Notes under the pieces: model-generated | What the model saw: only the letters and a program-made list of their open reading frames with translations | Told to the model about the DNA's origin: nothing | Database searches by the model: none | Shown: piece after piece, positions 50,501 through 62,390 of the stretch | Layout: each line of letters opens with the position of its first letter | Numbering within the stretch: position 1 is the first letter of the stretch | NCBI GenBank assembly: GCA_949775045.1 | Contig: OX459095.1 | Location: 24,246,778-24,310,777 of the forward strand | Length of the DNA: 64,000 bases | Direction of reading: 5' to 3' | Origin: Metridium senile | Lineage: Eukaryota > Cnidaria > Anthozoa > Actiniaria > Metridiidae | Translations under genes and position numbers: made by a program

Positions 50501-53500
50501 CTGCAAGGCTTGCTCATACCCACTTCCACAGCACTCATTAGTTTTTCAAACTTTATAATTATAATCACAAAACCTATCAGTTGACACTGGTTCTATAGGG
50601 GATGTGAACTTGTAATACTCTACCCAGGTTGAATATCTTACCAAGATCCATGTAAGATAATACCAGTACAGGCATGATCTTACAAGATCTTGGCATGCAA
50701 CTGTCATCCTGCAAGAACTTGCATGAACGTTCAAGTTTCTGACAAGATTTAATTAAGACCTTCCCAAGAGCCTTCCAAGAAATTTACTTGCCAAGGTTTT
50801 AGTAAGATTGTGGATGATCTTACCAGATCTTACCAACCTGGATATTAAATATATTAATATTAACAAATTGAAAATATACAGTCAATGATTCATATCCACT
50901 AGTCATGGTGGAGTGAGGACGTGTATTTGTGAGCTCTGTCTCTTACTCGTAATACCTTAGTACTTATCTTTTCTCAATAATTTTATGTCAATATTTGTAT
51001 TTTTGTATTTGTACTTTTTTCTTACTTAACTCCATAAACATTGTAAATCAGTACTGTGTGATCTCCCACGATGAGCACAGCTCTTGGAGAAAACTCAGAG
51101 TAAAATATATGTTTAAATAAAAAATTAAAAAATACAGTCAATGTCATTAAAAGGACATCAACACTATAAGAAATGTTGCACATATAACACCACATAAGTT
51201 CACCTAAAATTGTTATTAATCAGAATTATTAATGAGTTACTTTATAAATAATGATTATCATCTTTACTGTATTATTTTGTAATTATCATATTGCCAGTAC
51301 TAATTGCTATTTATGTTAGGTATGTGTATGTGTGTCAAGCTATTTATCTGCCCCAAGACCCAGCAAACCAAACTATTAGCAGGATATGAGGATGGGTATA
51401 TAAGACTGTTTGATGTTGGGTCAGGGAAGATTGACAGCCATGTCAAAGTACATTCAGAATCAGGTAATGCAATACTAACACAAAATTCACAAAGTTCTAA
51501 AATTTGTTGACCTCCTACTATTAAATATATGTGGCTTCATAGCTCAGTTGGTAGAGCATTGCACCGCGGTTCTGCAAAGGTCATGGCTTCAAATCACATT
51601 TATGTCCCAAAATGTTTTTGAGCTTCTATAATTGCGATTGCTTACTATTATGAGATGATCATCATCATGCACACTTTGATTACTGCGGCTCAGACCAACA
51701 TATATTTACATTGTAATCTATGGCCGAATGAACTCAACAAAATGACCTCCTACCAAATTAACATATGTCGCTTCATAGCTCAGTTGGTAGAGCATTGCAC
51801 CGGTTCTGCAAAGGTCATCGGTTCAAATCCTGTCGAAAATCCTGAAACTTGTTTCGGGCTTCTATGATTGCAATTGCTTATTGTTCCATGACGATCATCA
51901 TAATACACAGTTAATAAATAATTATGTGAATGAATGACTCTCTGAATAAATGAGAGATCAAGCACCCTATTGAATGAACTAATCACAAAATTGTAAAATG
52001 AATGAATAATAAACGATGGCCAATAAAATAAAATGAAATTACCTGAATATGAAAAAGTGAATAAAATAATAAACAAATGAATGTAGAAATGAATGACAAA
52101 TTAATGATTTGATAATTTCAGTATTATTTTCTATTTCTATTAATTTTTTTTTCTAGTCATGTGCCTGGATGTCGATTTGCAGAATCAAAAAGTTGCATCT
52201 GGTTCAGCTGATAGTAAGCTGGTTGTTTCAGAGATATCATCAACGGTAAGATACTAATAACGACCACTCTGAACGACCACTCTTGAAAGCGATCATCTCC
52301 TGTATAGGCGACCACTTTCTTCTAGTCCTTAGGTGGTGGCTTACTAGAGAGTCAACTGTAATTGACTGTAACAACAGCAGCAAAAACAACATCAGACACC
52401 ATACAAATAACTTTGTAAACACCTGCTCAATTTGGAAAACGTACTTGATATTTGCTAACATGCCAATGTTTAACTCACAATCTGAAGAACAGAAGAAATG
52501 ATGGCAATTTAGCATTAAAAAAACGATAAACTGAAGCGTTCGCAGCATGGCCTAGCTCATATTATCCGAGTCTCAGTTTAACTGTGTAGCTTACTTTGTC
52601 CTGGTTTGTTTTGCTTTATTCTTAGAATACATTGAAAGTAATTCGTGAAGTGGAGCTCAAGAGAGCTGGCATTGCTGACGTTAAGATAAGACGTGATGGG
52701 AAAATAGTTTGTACTGGAGGATGGGATAGTCGGTATGTACTTTCATTCATTTAATACGTACTCTGTATTTTTCATTGCACAGTCTTTTGTATTTAGTACA
52801 GCCCTTGGTAAGGCAAGGAATGCAAATATGAAAAAAATAGAAATACCATGGTCTTTATCATTTTTGATTAATTTACCTGTAATTGTTATCGTCATCTTTA
52901 GTTCGTCAACGTCATCACCTTTATCATCATCATCATTATCATTGTCACCATTATCGGTATTTCCGTCATCGTAATCATCGCCATCGTCATCTTCATCATC
53001 ATCATTATCATTTTCATCTTCGTTCACTCTGATGAGCTGGGTACGAGGGGAGCAGGCGGAATGAGGTTGCGGACCGTCGCAAAATGGGAGGGGGTGGGTC
53101 GAAACACTTATCCAGCAGCGTTGGCGAAATCGTCTAAAAGCCCTGAAGCAATGATACACGACACAAAATGAAGGTGCTTACACAAGATCTTGGTTATTTG
53201 CTTAACGCTTGCTAGCATTTCGCGGAGTATTGTGTAATGAAAATATAAATGTAATGTAAATGTAAATGTAAATGTAAATGTAATGTAAACTTTAATACTT
53301 CGTCCCTTAACAGGGCTTTTCAGAAGTTAATACAACAAGTAAATAATATAATACATAGCTAAATATAAAAATGACTAGGTGCTATTATATATGTGTAGTT
53401 ATAAAGGTTAATAAGGTTCTAAATTAATGAATATAATTTGTCAAAACTAATATCTATCTAATATCTAATATCTATCCACTGATAAATCGGAGCCATAGCT

Positions 53501-53824
53501 CTCTTTTCAATTTAATTTTTCATATATTTCTATTATCATCATCATTATCATTGTAATTATAAATATGATTATCTTAATTATCACCTTCATTTAATACCAT
53601 CATCATCATTGTCGTTTTCACTTTGTATATGACTTTATTTATTTCCGTACAGGATTCGTGTATACAGTTGGAAGACTCTGAAGCCTTTAGCCATCTTAAA
53701 TTGTCACTCTGGTACTGTCAATGCTTTAGACTACTCCCCGTGCCTCACGGATAGTGGTACACTAATGGCCGCTGGCTCAAAGGACTGCAAGATCAGCATT
53801 TGGTCAATATATAATCAAGCATAA
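47511..53824 (+). CDS. GNB1L: GNB1L, WD40 repeat protein (9 exons, complete)
   Basis: Exons: 47511-47626, 48914-49036, 49686-49801, 50147-50190, 50273-50342, 51320-51463, 52157-52245, 52626-52732, 53653-53824. Phases close to 326 residues plus TAA; human GNB1L has 327. The start MDSRLPPDPIFILRGSESSI aligns with the vertebrate N-terminus. WD-like blades: GVVSLWDLKTKRVQASIDEH, GRDGFIYVYNLGNG, LLAGYEDGYIRLFDVGSGKI, KVASGSADSKLVVSEIS, IVCTGGWDSRIRVYSWKTLK and MAAGSKDCKISIWSIYNQA at the end. It should fold as a seven-blade propeller and act as a scaffold; the human protein is reported to help maturation of PIKK kinases (ATR, mTOR) with the TTT complex. It is divergent from DGCR8. Confidence 0.95.
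48044..48163. mobile_element. Small inverted-repeat element (TATAAAGCATGTGGGGATTG ends)
   Basis: The right end CAATCCCCAACTGCTTTATA is complementary; internal TGTTAAGAGAAG/CTTAACACTTC pairing. In GNB1L intron 1. Confidence 0.65.
48235..48824. mobile_element. 430-bp inverted-repeat insertion flanked by 80-bp direct repeats
   Basis: CATAAAGCATGTGC..TTTGGTACTGTC occurs at 48,235-48,313 and 48,744-48,824. Between them 48,314-48,743 begins CCCAGGGGATGTACTCGGGG and ends CCCCAAGTACATCGCCTGGG (inverted) and contains repeated TATTTTTTTGGGT motifs and a long G-run (48,331-48,349). Confidence 0.75.
49110..49545. repeat. GATGAT/GGTGAT-rich simple repeat
   Basis: Imperfect (GAT)n/(GGT)n stretches interrupted by a Penelope-like tail at 49,220-49,290. 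Met- and His-rich open frames on the two strands are repeat artefacts. Confidence 0.8.
49257..49281 (-). ncRNA. Hammerhead-like ribozyme core (Penelope-type)
   Basis: Minus strand reads CTGAAGA, then T-GGAC-GCTAA-GTCC as stem II with a five-base loop, then GAAA. This matches the CUGANGA..stem II..GAAA core of hammerhead ribozymes, which are typical of Penelope-like retroelement ends. The downstream ACAATAAAATAAATTTATCC also looks like such a tail. Stems I and III are weak, so activity is uncertain. Confidence 0.45.
51508..51905 (+). repeat. Two tandem tRNA-derived SINE-like units
   Basis: Each unit has GGCTTCATAGCTCAGTTGG or the variant CGCTTCATAGCTCAGTTGG (A-box) at 51,533 and 51,767, GAGCATTGCACC, and a B-box (GGTTCAAATCC in the second copy), followed by a common tail CTTCTATRATTGC(A/G)ATTGCTTA. 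Both are preceded by TGACCTCCTAC, so they are a tandem duplication of about 235 bp. The anticodon loop lacks the usual T33 and the acceptor stem is unpaired, so functional tRNA genes are unlikely. Confidence 0.65.
52258..52365. repeat. CGACCACT dispersed repeat, copy 2
   Basis: GAACGACCACTCTTGAAAGC and GATCATCTCCTGTATAGGCG match 34,984-35,130. In GNB1L intron 7. Confidence 0.6.
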
Positions 53825-54500
53825 AAGACACCAATCTTAATATAACGTACAAATATTGGCCTCTGGCTCAAAGGACTGCAAGATCAGCATTTGGTCAATA
53901 CATAATCAAGCATAAAAGACAACAATTTTCACATAACGTAGAAATATTGGCCTCTGGCTCAAAGGACTGCAAGATCAGCATTTGGTCAATATATAATCAA
54001 GCATAAAAGACACCAATCTTAATATAACGTACAAATATTGGCCTCTGGCTCAAAGGACTGCAAGATCAGCATTTGGTCAATACATAATCAAGCATAAAAG
54101 ACAACAATTTTCACATAACGTAGAAATATTGGCCTCTGGCTCAAAGGACTGCAAGATCAGCATTTGGTCAATATATAATCAAACATAAAAGACGCCAATC
54201 GCCATACATGTATAACGTACAAATATTGGCCGCTGGCTTAAAGGACTGCAAGATCAGTATTTGGTCAATATATAATCAAGCATAAAAAACACCAATCGTC
54301 ATATAACACAAATATTGGCCGCTGGCTTAAAGGACTGCAAGATCAGTATTTGGTCAATATATAATCAAGCATAAAAAACACCAATCGTCATATAACACAA
54401 ATATTGGCCGCTGGCTTAAAGGACTGCAAGATCAGTATTTGGTCAATATATAATCAAGCTTAAAAAACACCAATCTTCATATAACGTACAAATATTATTG
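53762..54500 (+). repeat. 88-97 bp tandem array copied from the GNB1L terminal codons
   Basis: AAGGACTGCAAGATCAG starts at 53,779 (true coding copy), 53,871, 53,962, 54,053, 54,144, 54,241, 54,329 and 54,419. Each unit keeps the last blade codons, the TAA stop and about 30 bases of 3' UTR. Early copies form two-unit higher-order repeats; later copies share their own substitutions (GCTGGCTTAA, AGTATTTGG). No acceptor AG precedes the copies, so they should be untranslated. Confidence 0.92.
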
Positions 54501-54814
54501 GAATTGCGAGAGATATTCAATTACACCATACAAAAAGACATCAACTACAAAGAAAACTATGGAAATAGATAATAGGTCACATCAAGAAGACATCTATCCA
54601 CAAACAATGTATAGAAGTTAAATCCTAATCATTTCTACGCTAACCTCGAGCTCCATGTTGGCAAGGAGAAAGGCCAATGATCCCGGGGGTCGTCCTTGGT
54701 TTAGATGTGTATGCCAACAATTCCTTTCCGTCTTACAATGATGAATTGTGTTGGGCAATCTTTATGATATATGGATGTGCAGTAAAACATTTATTTGACT
54801 AGAAGCCAACCCGA

Positions 54815-55235
54815 AATATCGATTGCAAACGCCTCGATTATTCCCATATTTTGTTGGTCGATTGGTGCTCATCGCTTTAGGCAACCTTTTTGAAATGGTT
54901 GTAGCCGCTTTTCAAGTACCTCGAATCAATCAATATTATAGAAGAAAGAAAATACCCATGATTCCTTCCCGCCTGGAAAATACCTTTCGTTTTGGACAAC
55001 CTTTTTGAAACGGTTGCAGCTTTTCAAGTACTTTTAATCAATCAATATTATTGAAGAAAGAAAATACCCATGATTCCTTCCCGCCTGGAAAAATACCTTT
55101 TGTTTTGGACAACCTTTTTGAACCGGTTGCAGCATTTCAAGTACCTCGAATCAATCAATATTATTGAAAAAAGAAAATACCCATGATTCCTTCCCGCCTA
55201 GAAATTACCTTTGTTTTGGATAACCTTTTTGAAAT
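54815..55235. repeat. Tandem repeat of about 115-120 bp, three to four units
   Basis: Units contain TTTCAAGTACCTCGAATCAA, AGAAAATACCCATGATTCCT and TTTTGGACAACCTTTTTGAA. Function unknown; the 61-residue open frame inside is a repeat product. Confidence 0.8.
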
Positions 55236-55373
55236 GAGGTTGGATCAGTACAATCAGCAAGAAACGGATACAGGATGTTTCGACTGAGAAAGGAAATGCT
55301 TTGGTCTTATATTCCATTGTCTAATATAAGTATTTCGTGTTTTAAAAGAAAGGATTGAAAATGTTTTACTCAC

Positions 55374-56197
55374 CTGGTGGTAACAATTCCTACTGTGATA
55401 GACTGTGAAAGAAAAGCAACTCTTTCAATAAAAAACAAGTTTTTATGCGTAGCCGATAACATTTCAACAACAATACATAAAAACGTGGTGGAAGCAAGTG
55501 TGTCTGGAGAGTGTTTCTCACGAGGCTAAAATGATAAACTGCACACCGTCTAAAACAAATAATCACATTGTTATTTCACGACAAAAACAGTGGGAATATT
55601 ATATTGCAAAAAAAAACTCAACATTTTTTAGTGAATTTTAGTGATTCGGATGACAATTGGAAATGTTCGAGTTTTGATTATTATCGAGCAAAGCCTTCAA
55701 ACCCAAAGGTTAATTCAAAGAGAATGCTCTATAATTGTGTGTTTTATATATAAGCGACCTCATATCGAGAGAAAAACGTCGGATTGGTTGGTTCAAGAGT
55801 GACGTCTCAAGGTTTACCACAAGTCCGTGATGATAAAGCAACGTGATTGGCTGGTTGTTTCACGGCTGGTTCTTTACCAAGATAACACCATTCTCTAAAT
55901 ATTTAATCATTTATGGCTCCTTACTTGGTCGTGAACTCTTCACTGTCCAAAAAACTCTCTTAAAACACGCTACGTACCTCACACAAGGGCATGGCTTGTG
56001 AGTTTTGGAGTTCTATTTCTGGAAAAGCCAAGGAGCTATTTTTAACTTGAAGGAGATTATCTGTGTCATGGATTTGATGTGTTTGAAATGTTTTACCGCT
56101 AAAACTATTTACTTGATTTGTAAAAACCTTCTTACATTGTAAAATCATGGATATTCCAATGATAGCTGAATGAATCAAGGTCTGGTTTGATTGAAGT
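55374..56197 (-). CDS. Two candidate exons of an unidentified minus-strand gene
   Basis: Exon a, 56197-55978: acceptor TATTTCAG, an open frame of 73 codons (includes KTFQTHQIHDTDNLLQ and SLAFPEIELQNSQAMPLCE), donor GAG|GTACGT in phase 0. Exon b, 55402-55374: acceptor TTGCTTTTCTTTCACAG, frame SITVGIVTT, donor CAG|GTGAGT. The frame is compatible between the two. No family is recognised and further exons are not found, so they may be a non-coding or spurious pair. Treat only as a lead. Confidence 0.22.
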
Positions 56198-56388
56198 CTG
56201 AAATACCTGAAAAACCTGGTATAATTTGTGGAGCTAAAGCTGTTTTTCTCTGGGAATTATTCGCGGATGTGGACTTTTAAACTTCATCAACGATGCATTC
56301 CGTGGTCTTTCAGTATTTGGACACCAAAAAATCACAAATCAAAACAAACATAGCTGAAAATAAGAGAATTACCAAGATCCGTGAAAAG

Positions 56389-56413
56389 ATGGCGACTGAA
56401 GATCCTTTTAAAC
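56389..56413 (+). CDS. Candidate first coding exon (starts MATEDPFK)
   Basis: ATG in a strong context (AAGATGG) opens the frame Met-Ala-Thr-Glu-Asp-Pro-Phe-Lys and reaches a consensus donor (GTAAGT) at 56,414. The style fits a gene start on the plus strand whose other exons are outside the window. No downstream exon could be recognised up to 64,000. Confidence 0.3.
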
Positions 56414-59298
56414 GTAAGTACTTCAATAAGTTTTGATTTTATTTTATAATAGAAAAGCTCTTTCGGTGCAAACTTTTGGTGCTGAGTTCGCTTTGTGCTC
56501 TGTGAATACCACGAATTTATTCAAATTAAATTTATTTATTTAAATTTAATGTTTATATTTAGTTTTGTTTATACAAAACTTAGATTATATTTTATTGCTA
56601 CAGGAAATTATTTAAAAAAAAAAACTTTGACTGTTGTTGATATTGGTAGAATTCGCTTCGTGCAAAGACACTGTGAAAACAAGATTTTAATTGAGTAAGA
56701 ATATTGTCGAAAACATAATTTATAATTCAGTTTATTAAAAGCGTGGGATACGTGCAATTGTTCTATTGAATTTCACAAAATATCCAATCATGCAAATTAT
56801 GTTGATTTTTTTTTTTTTTTTTTGTCATTTTTAATCTTGATGTATTAGTGAATACAATGAAGCTTTCAAAAAAGGTTTAAGCATTTATGACCTATTGTCC
56901 AAACTCATATTTAGAAAAACTATAGGAGTAATACGCACACATTCTAGGAGTTTGTTATTATTTCTTTAGTTAAAGACTATTATTATTATTATTATTTTTT
57001 TAAATCTTGAAAAGTATTGGGAGTATTTTAACCATAATTCCCGCTTGGATAAAAATGCTTTAAAAATTTTAACCGCATTAAACCACAAACTTGTTCCATA
57101 TTAGTTTGAATTTACTATTTTTTCATTATTCATTTTTTAATTTTAAGTGACTTTTTCCGTAGCTTATTCTTTTTGTTAGAAACAGTCGGAAAATAAACGA
57201 AACAATATACTAGCGAGCAGATCGCTGTATTTGTGCTTTTTTCACATTGATCGGACCCACAATGCCTTTGGGTCTAGGAATGCACTATTCAGTATCAACG
57301 TTTTTTGAAATGGCTGTATGGTTAGTCGTTAGCGTATCGTGATGATGTTAAATGTATCTGAGTGGGGGAGGGGAGGTTTGGGTTACTCCATTGTTAAAGT
57401 GGTATAGTGGGTGGTCGATTTTTAAATTGTCCGAAGCATAGATCACACATCGATGACCAACGATTTATACTCTACGATATATGATCAACGTTTCGAACAC
57501 GATAACGTTTTTTAAATTAGGGGTACAGAGTACATGCAAAGCTCATGCACAGGCAAGGACATGGCATTTCATTTACGGAAATATGGTCTTATGACCTATT
57601 AATCCGCCAGAATACGGTCTTGCTATAATTATACTAGTCCCCTGATGTAATGGGGTGGATCCCCGCTTTAATGACGTATTGGTTTATATCTTAAACATGA
57701 TAAAGACATTATATGTAGCCGCGCAAATTAGAGTAGGTAATGCTGCGGATAGCGTAACAACGCTGTAAAGATGCGGGAAAGATTGATTTTATTAGGTAAG
57801 CTGGCTGTACTTTGAAACTGGCTTTATTTATTTATTAATCCAATCGTTCGTTTAATTATTCGATAGGTAAAAGAATGACTCGGAAATTAGTAACACCGTT
57901 AAAATGTTAACTTAACTTTACTGACGTTTCGAGCTTTAGCCCTATGTCGCAGTAAAAGAATTAGAATAAGAAAGATACCAAGCATAAATATGAAGTGGTA
58001 AACGTGATGAACCAATTAACTATTCATTCATTCATTCATTCTTTCATTCACTTACTACACTAAATCATGAAATACGACTGAATACTAGTTACTGCATCCA
58101 ACGTTACTAACTGCAAAAAGACTGAGTAGCTGTTACTTAAATAACTGCCAGTAAATTGATGCATCCACAGTTACTCACTCAGTTAAAAAACGACTAAGTA
58201 ATGGTTACTCTAATAATAAAATGAGTAAATCAATGCATCCACAGTTATTCTATTGCGAATGACAATCACTTTCGTATTTGAGAAGGGCTTGATTTTGCTC
58301 TTTCCTGAACTCTCTGGCTTATTTGGTGATAATGTGTTTCTGGTAAACGTACTGAGCGAATCAAAAGTGTTCACTTTGTGAAGGCGTTGTGCCGCCTTTT
58401 GGTACGGAAAAAGTGTACTTTGAGGAGCCCGTTATGACTCTTACTATATCTATGAACTTGCTCAGTAGCGAGTTGACTGTTTTAGGAGTAATGATGCAAC
58501 TAAGCAATGAAATTTATATACTATATGGCAGCGTCTATGAGGTTTTTTTTATCAAAAGACGGTCAGCCAAGTATCTGGCCAGTGAGTTGGAGATGAGTAA
58601 AATAATTTACTGAAAGTACATTGGAGTTCAGAACTGCATATAACTGAAAAAGCCCTTGGGAAATAGATGCTTGGCTATATACGTATCTGACAGAGAAGAC
58701 AATTGAAAATGGACGACATGTACACCAATTAAGTTACTCTTATATTCGTTGAAAAATAAGCCCTAAAACTATATAATATACAGTTCTTTTGTGATGAGAT
58801 GTTGTTTGTTAAATAGTCGGAGCTATCTGCTAGTCGATAAAAGGTTTTGGGGAAGGCTAAACACCATGAGCTCCGTCTTGTCGGGATTGATGAATAGACG
58901 TGAAAACAACAGGAAACAACCCGTCACGCATTTGGGGTCCGCTAAACATTTGGCAAGCCGCTTGACAGATATAATTGTATATCTTCAACGTATGATTCCA
59001 CTTTCTTGAGTAAATACTTTGTCTAGATAACATAGTAGCCATTACTTATTGAACAGAGTAACAGTGGGTGCATCGATTTGCGCTGTTATTGAGTAGTGAC
59101 TACTGAGTCGTTTTTGCAATGCGTATAATTTTGTACCGGGATGCATTAATTTATTCATATCAATAATTTTTCAACTTACCACGACATTTTTACCCTATTT
59201 TAGTAACTATGAATGCATCAATATATTCAGTTATTTCTTTATCCATAACCCTGCGGCGTTGTTCTCAATAATTTACTCGAAGGCACTAAATACCTCAG
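56414..59298. other. Gene-poor AT-rich stretch
   Basis: No convincing exon or domain. It holds T- and A-runs (56,808-56,823), (ATT)n at 56,980, a degenerate ribozyme-like tail at 57,918-57,965 and short unconnected open frames (58,389-58,613; 58,791-59,009) without known family features. Confidence 0.5.
57918..57965 (-). other. Degenerate hammerhead-like tail
   Basis: Minus strand reads CTGCGACATAGGGCTAAAGC then TCGAAACGTCAGTAAAG. GGGCTAAAGCTC can form stem II before GAAAC; the first box is CTGCGAC in place of CTGANGA. Confidence 0.35.
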
Positions 59299-60620
59299 TA
59301 TACACCCTTCCCATAATGCGGGACGCCATTTTGAATTAATTACTTGTGACGTCAATTGCGGGTAGGTTTCCCAAGGCATGTATATTTCACTGAACTTTTC
59401 ACTCAGCGCTTCAGGTCCTACAGGTGTATATATACAATATTTAAAGAAGATTTTGAAGACATTCTTTAGATTAGACCTTTAACTTTTATTTGTCTTTGTT
59501 CCAAATTTTAACACGTATTTTTAAAACGTTATAAATCGGCCGCAAAAAAGAAGATTCTTAACGGCTCCCGTCGATCCGAGCTGTACATGTTAAGGTAATT
59601 TACTGCTTTCACACTCTCAATATAATGCCTTTTTTCTTTTGTTTTCTTGAGCTAATATGCAAAGATATCCCGAGCTCAGTGCTCACTGTAGCAAAGTTGG
59701 AAATTACAAGACAATCGAGCTATGCTTTCTCTAAAAAATCGTCGAGTTTCATACTAAAGATACGTAGTGTAAACAATTGTGTCGAGGCAATGCACAGTGC
59801 TATCGATATAAATGCAATAACTTTTGAAGAAATCATAACGACTGAGTCTCGACATATTAAATTCCAACGCTATTCTTTCGAAGTATACGTTTAAAAAAAA
59901 AATGTAGAGAGATATTTCAGTGCCCGTGAACTTAATACTAAGCTTATTTATTTATTCAATGAATTAATCAATGTGTTCAGGTTGAAGAAAACTGACTTGA
60001 TATCACTGCAAAACCAGATTTTAGAGTCGCTTGACATCATACTAAATAAAGATAAAGAATTACACTTCGAAAGAGTGGCGAAATATTATAAAATGTGCGT
60101 CTCGGGTGATGAATACTCGAAAAATCGGTGATTCAGATGTCATCAATAGAAAAGTTTACACTAAAACATCTATTACAATGTAAATATATTGACTAATAAT
60201 ACTGATAAACTAGTGATAAAAAGATAGCTCGATCGGTTTGTACTTTTCTGCTATAATATGCATTGAGTCAGGAATACAATCGCTTGTTAGCTCAAGAAAA
60301 CGAAAAAAATGATATTTAGAGACTGACAGCTTTCAAATTACCTTCACAGCTCCCCGCTACAAATTCTTCTTCTTTGCAGCCGATTCGAGGCGTTATAAAA
60401 ATACGCATTAGATTTTAGAACTCAAACAATTTAAAGTAAAAGGACAAATCTAAAGAATGTCTTCAAAATCTTCTTTAAATATTGTACATATACACCTGTA
60501 GGACCTGAAGCGCTGAGTGAAAAGTACAGTGAAATATACATGCCTTGGGAAACCTACCCGCAATTGACGTCATAAGTAATTAATTCAAAATGGCGTCCCG
60601 CATTATGGGAAGGGTGTATA
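59299..60620. mobile_element. 1.3 kb fold-back DNA transposon with TATACACCC ends
   Basis: The left end TATACACCCTTCCCATAATG pairs with CATTATGGGAAGGGTGTATA at the right. Strong pairing covers about 180 bp (includes CGGGACGCCATTTTGAATTA and CAATTGCGGGTAGGTTTCCC) and weaker pairing reaches about 330 bp or more inward. TA at both ends may be the target duplication. The arms hold only mirrored short frames, with no transposase. Confidence 0.85.
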
Positions 60621-61996
60621 GCTACCATTATTCGTAGTCTTTACATTGTTAGGGCAATCCCGCACCAAATTCATATATCGTTTAGGATTGGTTTAAAAAG
60701 GAGTCTTTCCAATTAATTGCCCTAAACCTCACCAAACAATAACGGTACTGGGCCAACCAAAACGCAGCTTTCGACTGGATTACTGCATTGTTAATTACCG
60801 ACTTTACTTGAACTTTTCTACAAAACATTTGTTATATTGTACATTTATTTACATTAAATATTTCGTTATGAATATCGACACATTCCACGCCAATTTTTAA
60901 ATTGGGCGACTTTTTATGGTTTTGCAGTGAATCGAACCTTTAGAGTGAGAACACTTGACGTTCTTCGGTGATTATTTTCTGAACCTTCTACTGCTTCCAA
61001 ATCTCTAAAAAAGAAGCATTGAATTCAAATGCACTGACTATTCAGTGCGGGGAGTGATGGTTGTGCGTCTACTATTTTTATAACCAATTAACCTAAGGGG
61101 CTACATCTTCCTTCAAATGTATTCGCAGAAGGGATGTGGGTTAAAAAAACACAAAAATTCAGTTCACAGTTTGAGTGGCTGTCCTAACTGTAAAACTGCG
61201 CAAAAACATAAATACTCATGATAAATACTAAAGAAAATGTCATAATTGTGTGCGAATAGATATTGAGAGGACATAGGAATTACAAGTCCATGAAGTTTTC
61301 AGTATACAAGTGTAGCCATGCACGAAGTTCGTCAGTCAAGAATGTCTGAGAAGAAAACCGTTTTTCCGCAAACACGCTGACACGCTCAATGTTTTCTGAA
61401 TTTTTTCCAAAAAATTATTCTTAGTGTTCTTGTATATAGTGTTAAACCTATAATAAAAAGGCATTGATAAAAACAAAACGATATTTTCAAATAAGTTCAA
61501 ATTTGTATTTAGAGAGCAAACGAATTGAGCGAACGAGTTTCAAAGCAAACTTCGTTTCTTAACCTACGTCAATAAAAATGTCATTAACTGTTTATCGTTT
61601 CTTTCCAATTCGAAGTCTTACCCTGGATTGTGCATGTCGAGAATATGAGTTGCAATAACATTACTTTTGGAAAGTGGTCAACATATTTGATTTGATTTGA
61701 TCTATAAATCTGGTTAAATGAATATATTTTTTTTCTAATTTATTTTGCCTTTTTTTCCGACTGACACAAATAAATATTATCAAAATCTTCGTTTATGTCA
61801 AATTGAATATGTACATCAATTTAATAGACATTCGCCAGTTTCCCAACAGGATCATTTGAAATGCGAATAAGTTTTCCCTTTTGCAAAATAACGTCAGGTC
61901 GGTTTTGCCGGTGTATAATTCATGCATGATTATGCGTCGTTGCGTTAATGTTAAAGCATCTCCACGATAATGTTCCCCGGGTTCAACATACTACAG

Positions 61997-62390
61997 GGTC
62001 ACGTGTACGCGGTAGGCTGAAAATCACGTGATCAAAGAATGTCGTCCTTACAGCGGATACAGCCCTCTAACTCACAAACTGACCGCCCTCTTGAACATGT
62101 GATTATCTCTTGAACACGTGATACCTCGTGAACATGTGATTACCTCTTTAACACGTGATCACCTCTTGAACACTTGATTACCTCTTGAAACTACCTTTTG
62201 AAACACGTGATCACCTCTTGAACACGTGATCACCTGTTGAACACTTGATTACTTATTGAAACACGTGATCACCTCTTGAACACGTGATTACCTCTTGAAC
62301 ACGTGATTGCCTGATGATGTTGTTCCCGGTTTAATTAGAGTGACCGCGAGTAAGATTTTGTCAATCACGTGACCACAAGATATCTATTGC
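61997..62390. repeat. CACGTGAT minisatellite
   Basis: Units of about 19 bp of the type CCTCTTGAACACGTGATTA, with variants (ACATGTGATT, ACACTTGATT). About ten CACGTG palindromes fall within 400 bp. Confidence 0.82.

Noticed and set aside
51533..51605. tRNA gene
   Set aside because: No paired acceptor stem, unusual anticodon loop and a duplicated SINE-like tail.
52743..53159. 138-residue Asp-rich frame on the minus strand
   Set aside because: Driven by a TCATCG-type simple repeat in GNB1L intron 8; ends lack conserved features.
59625..59894. 89-residue frame in the fold-back transposon
   Set aside because: The other arm carries its mirrored, interrupted version; no transposase motif.
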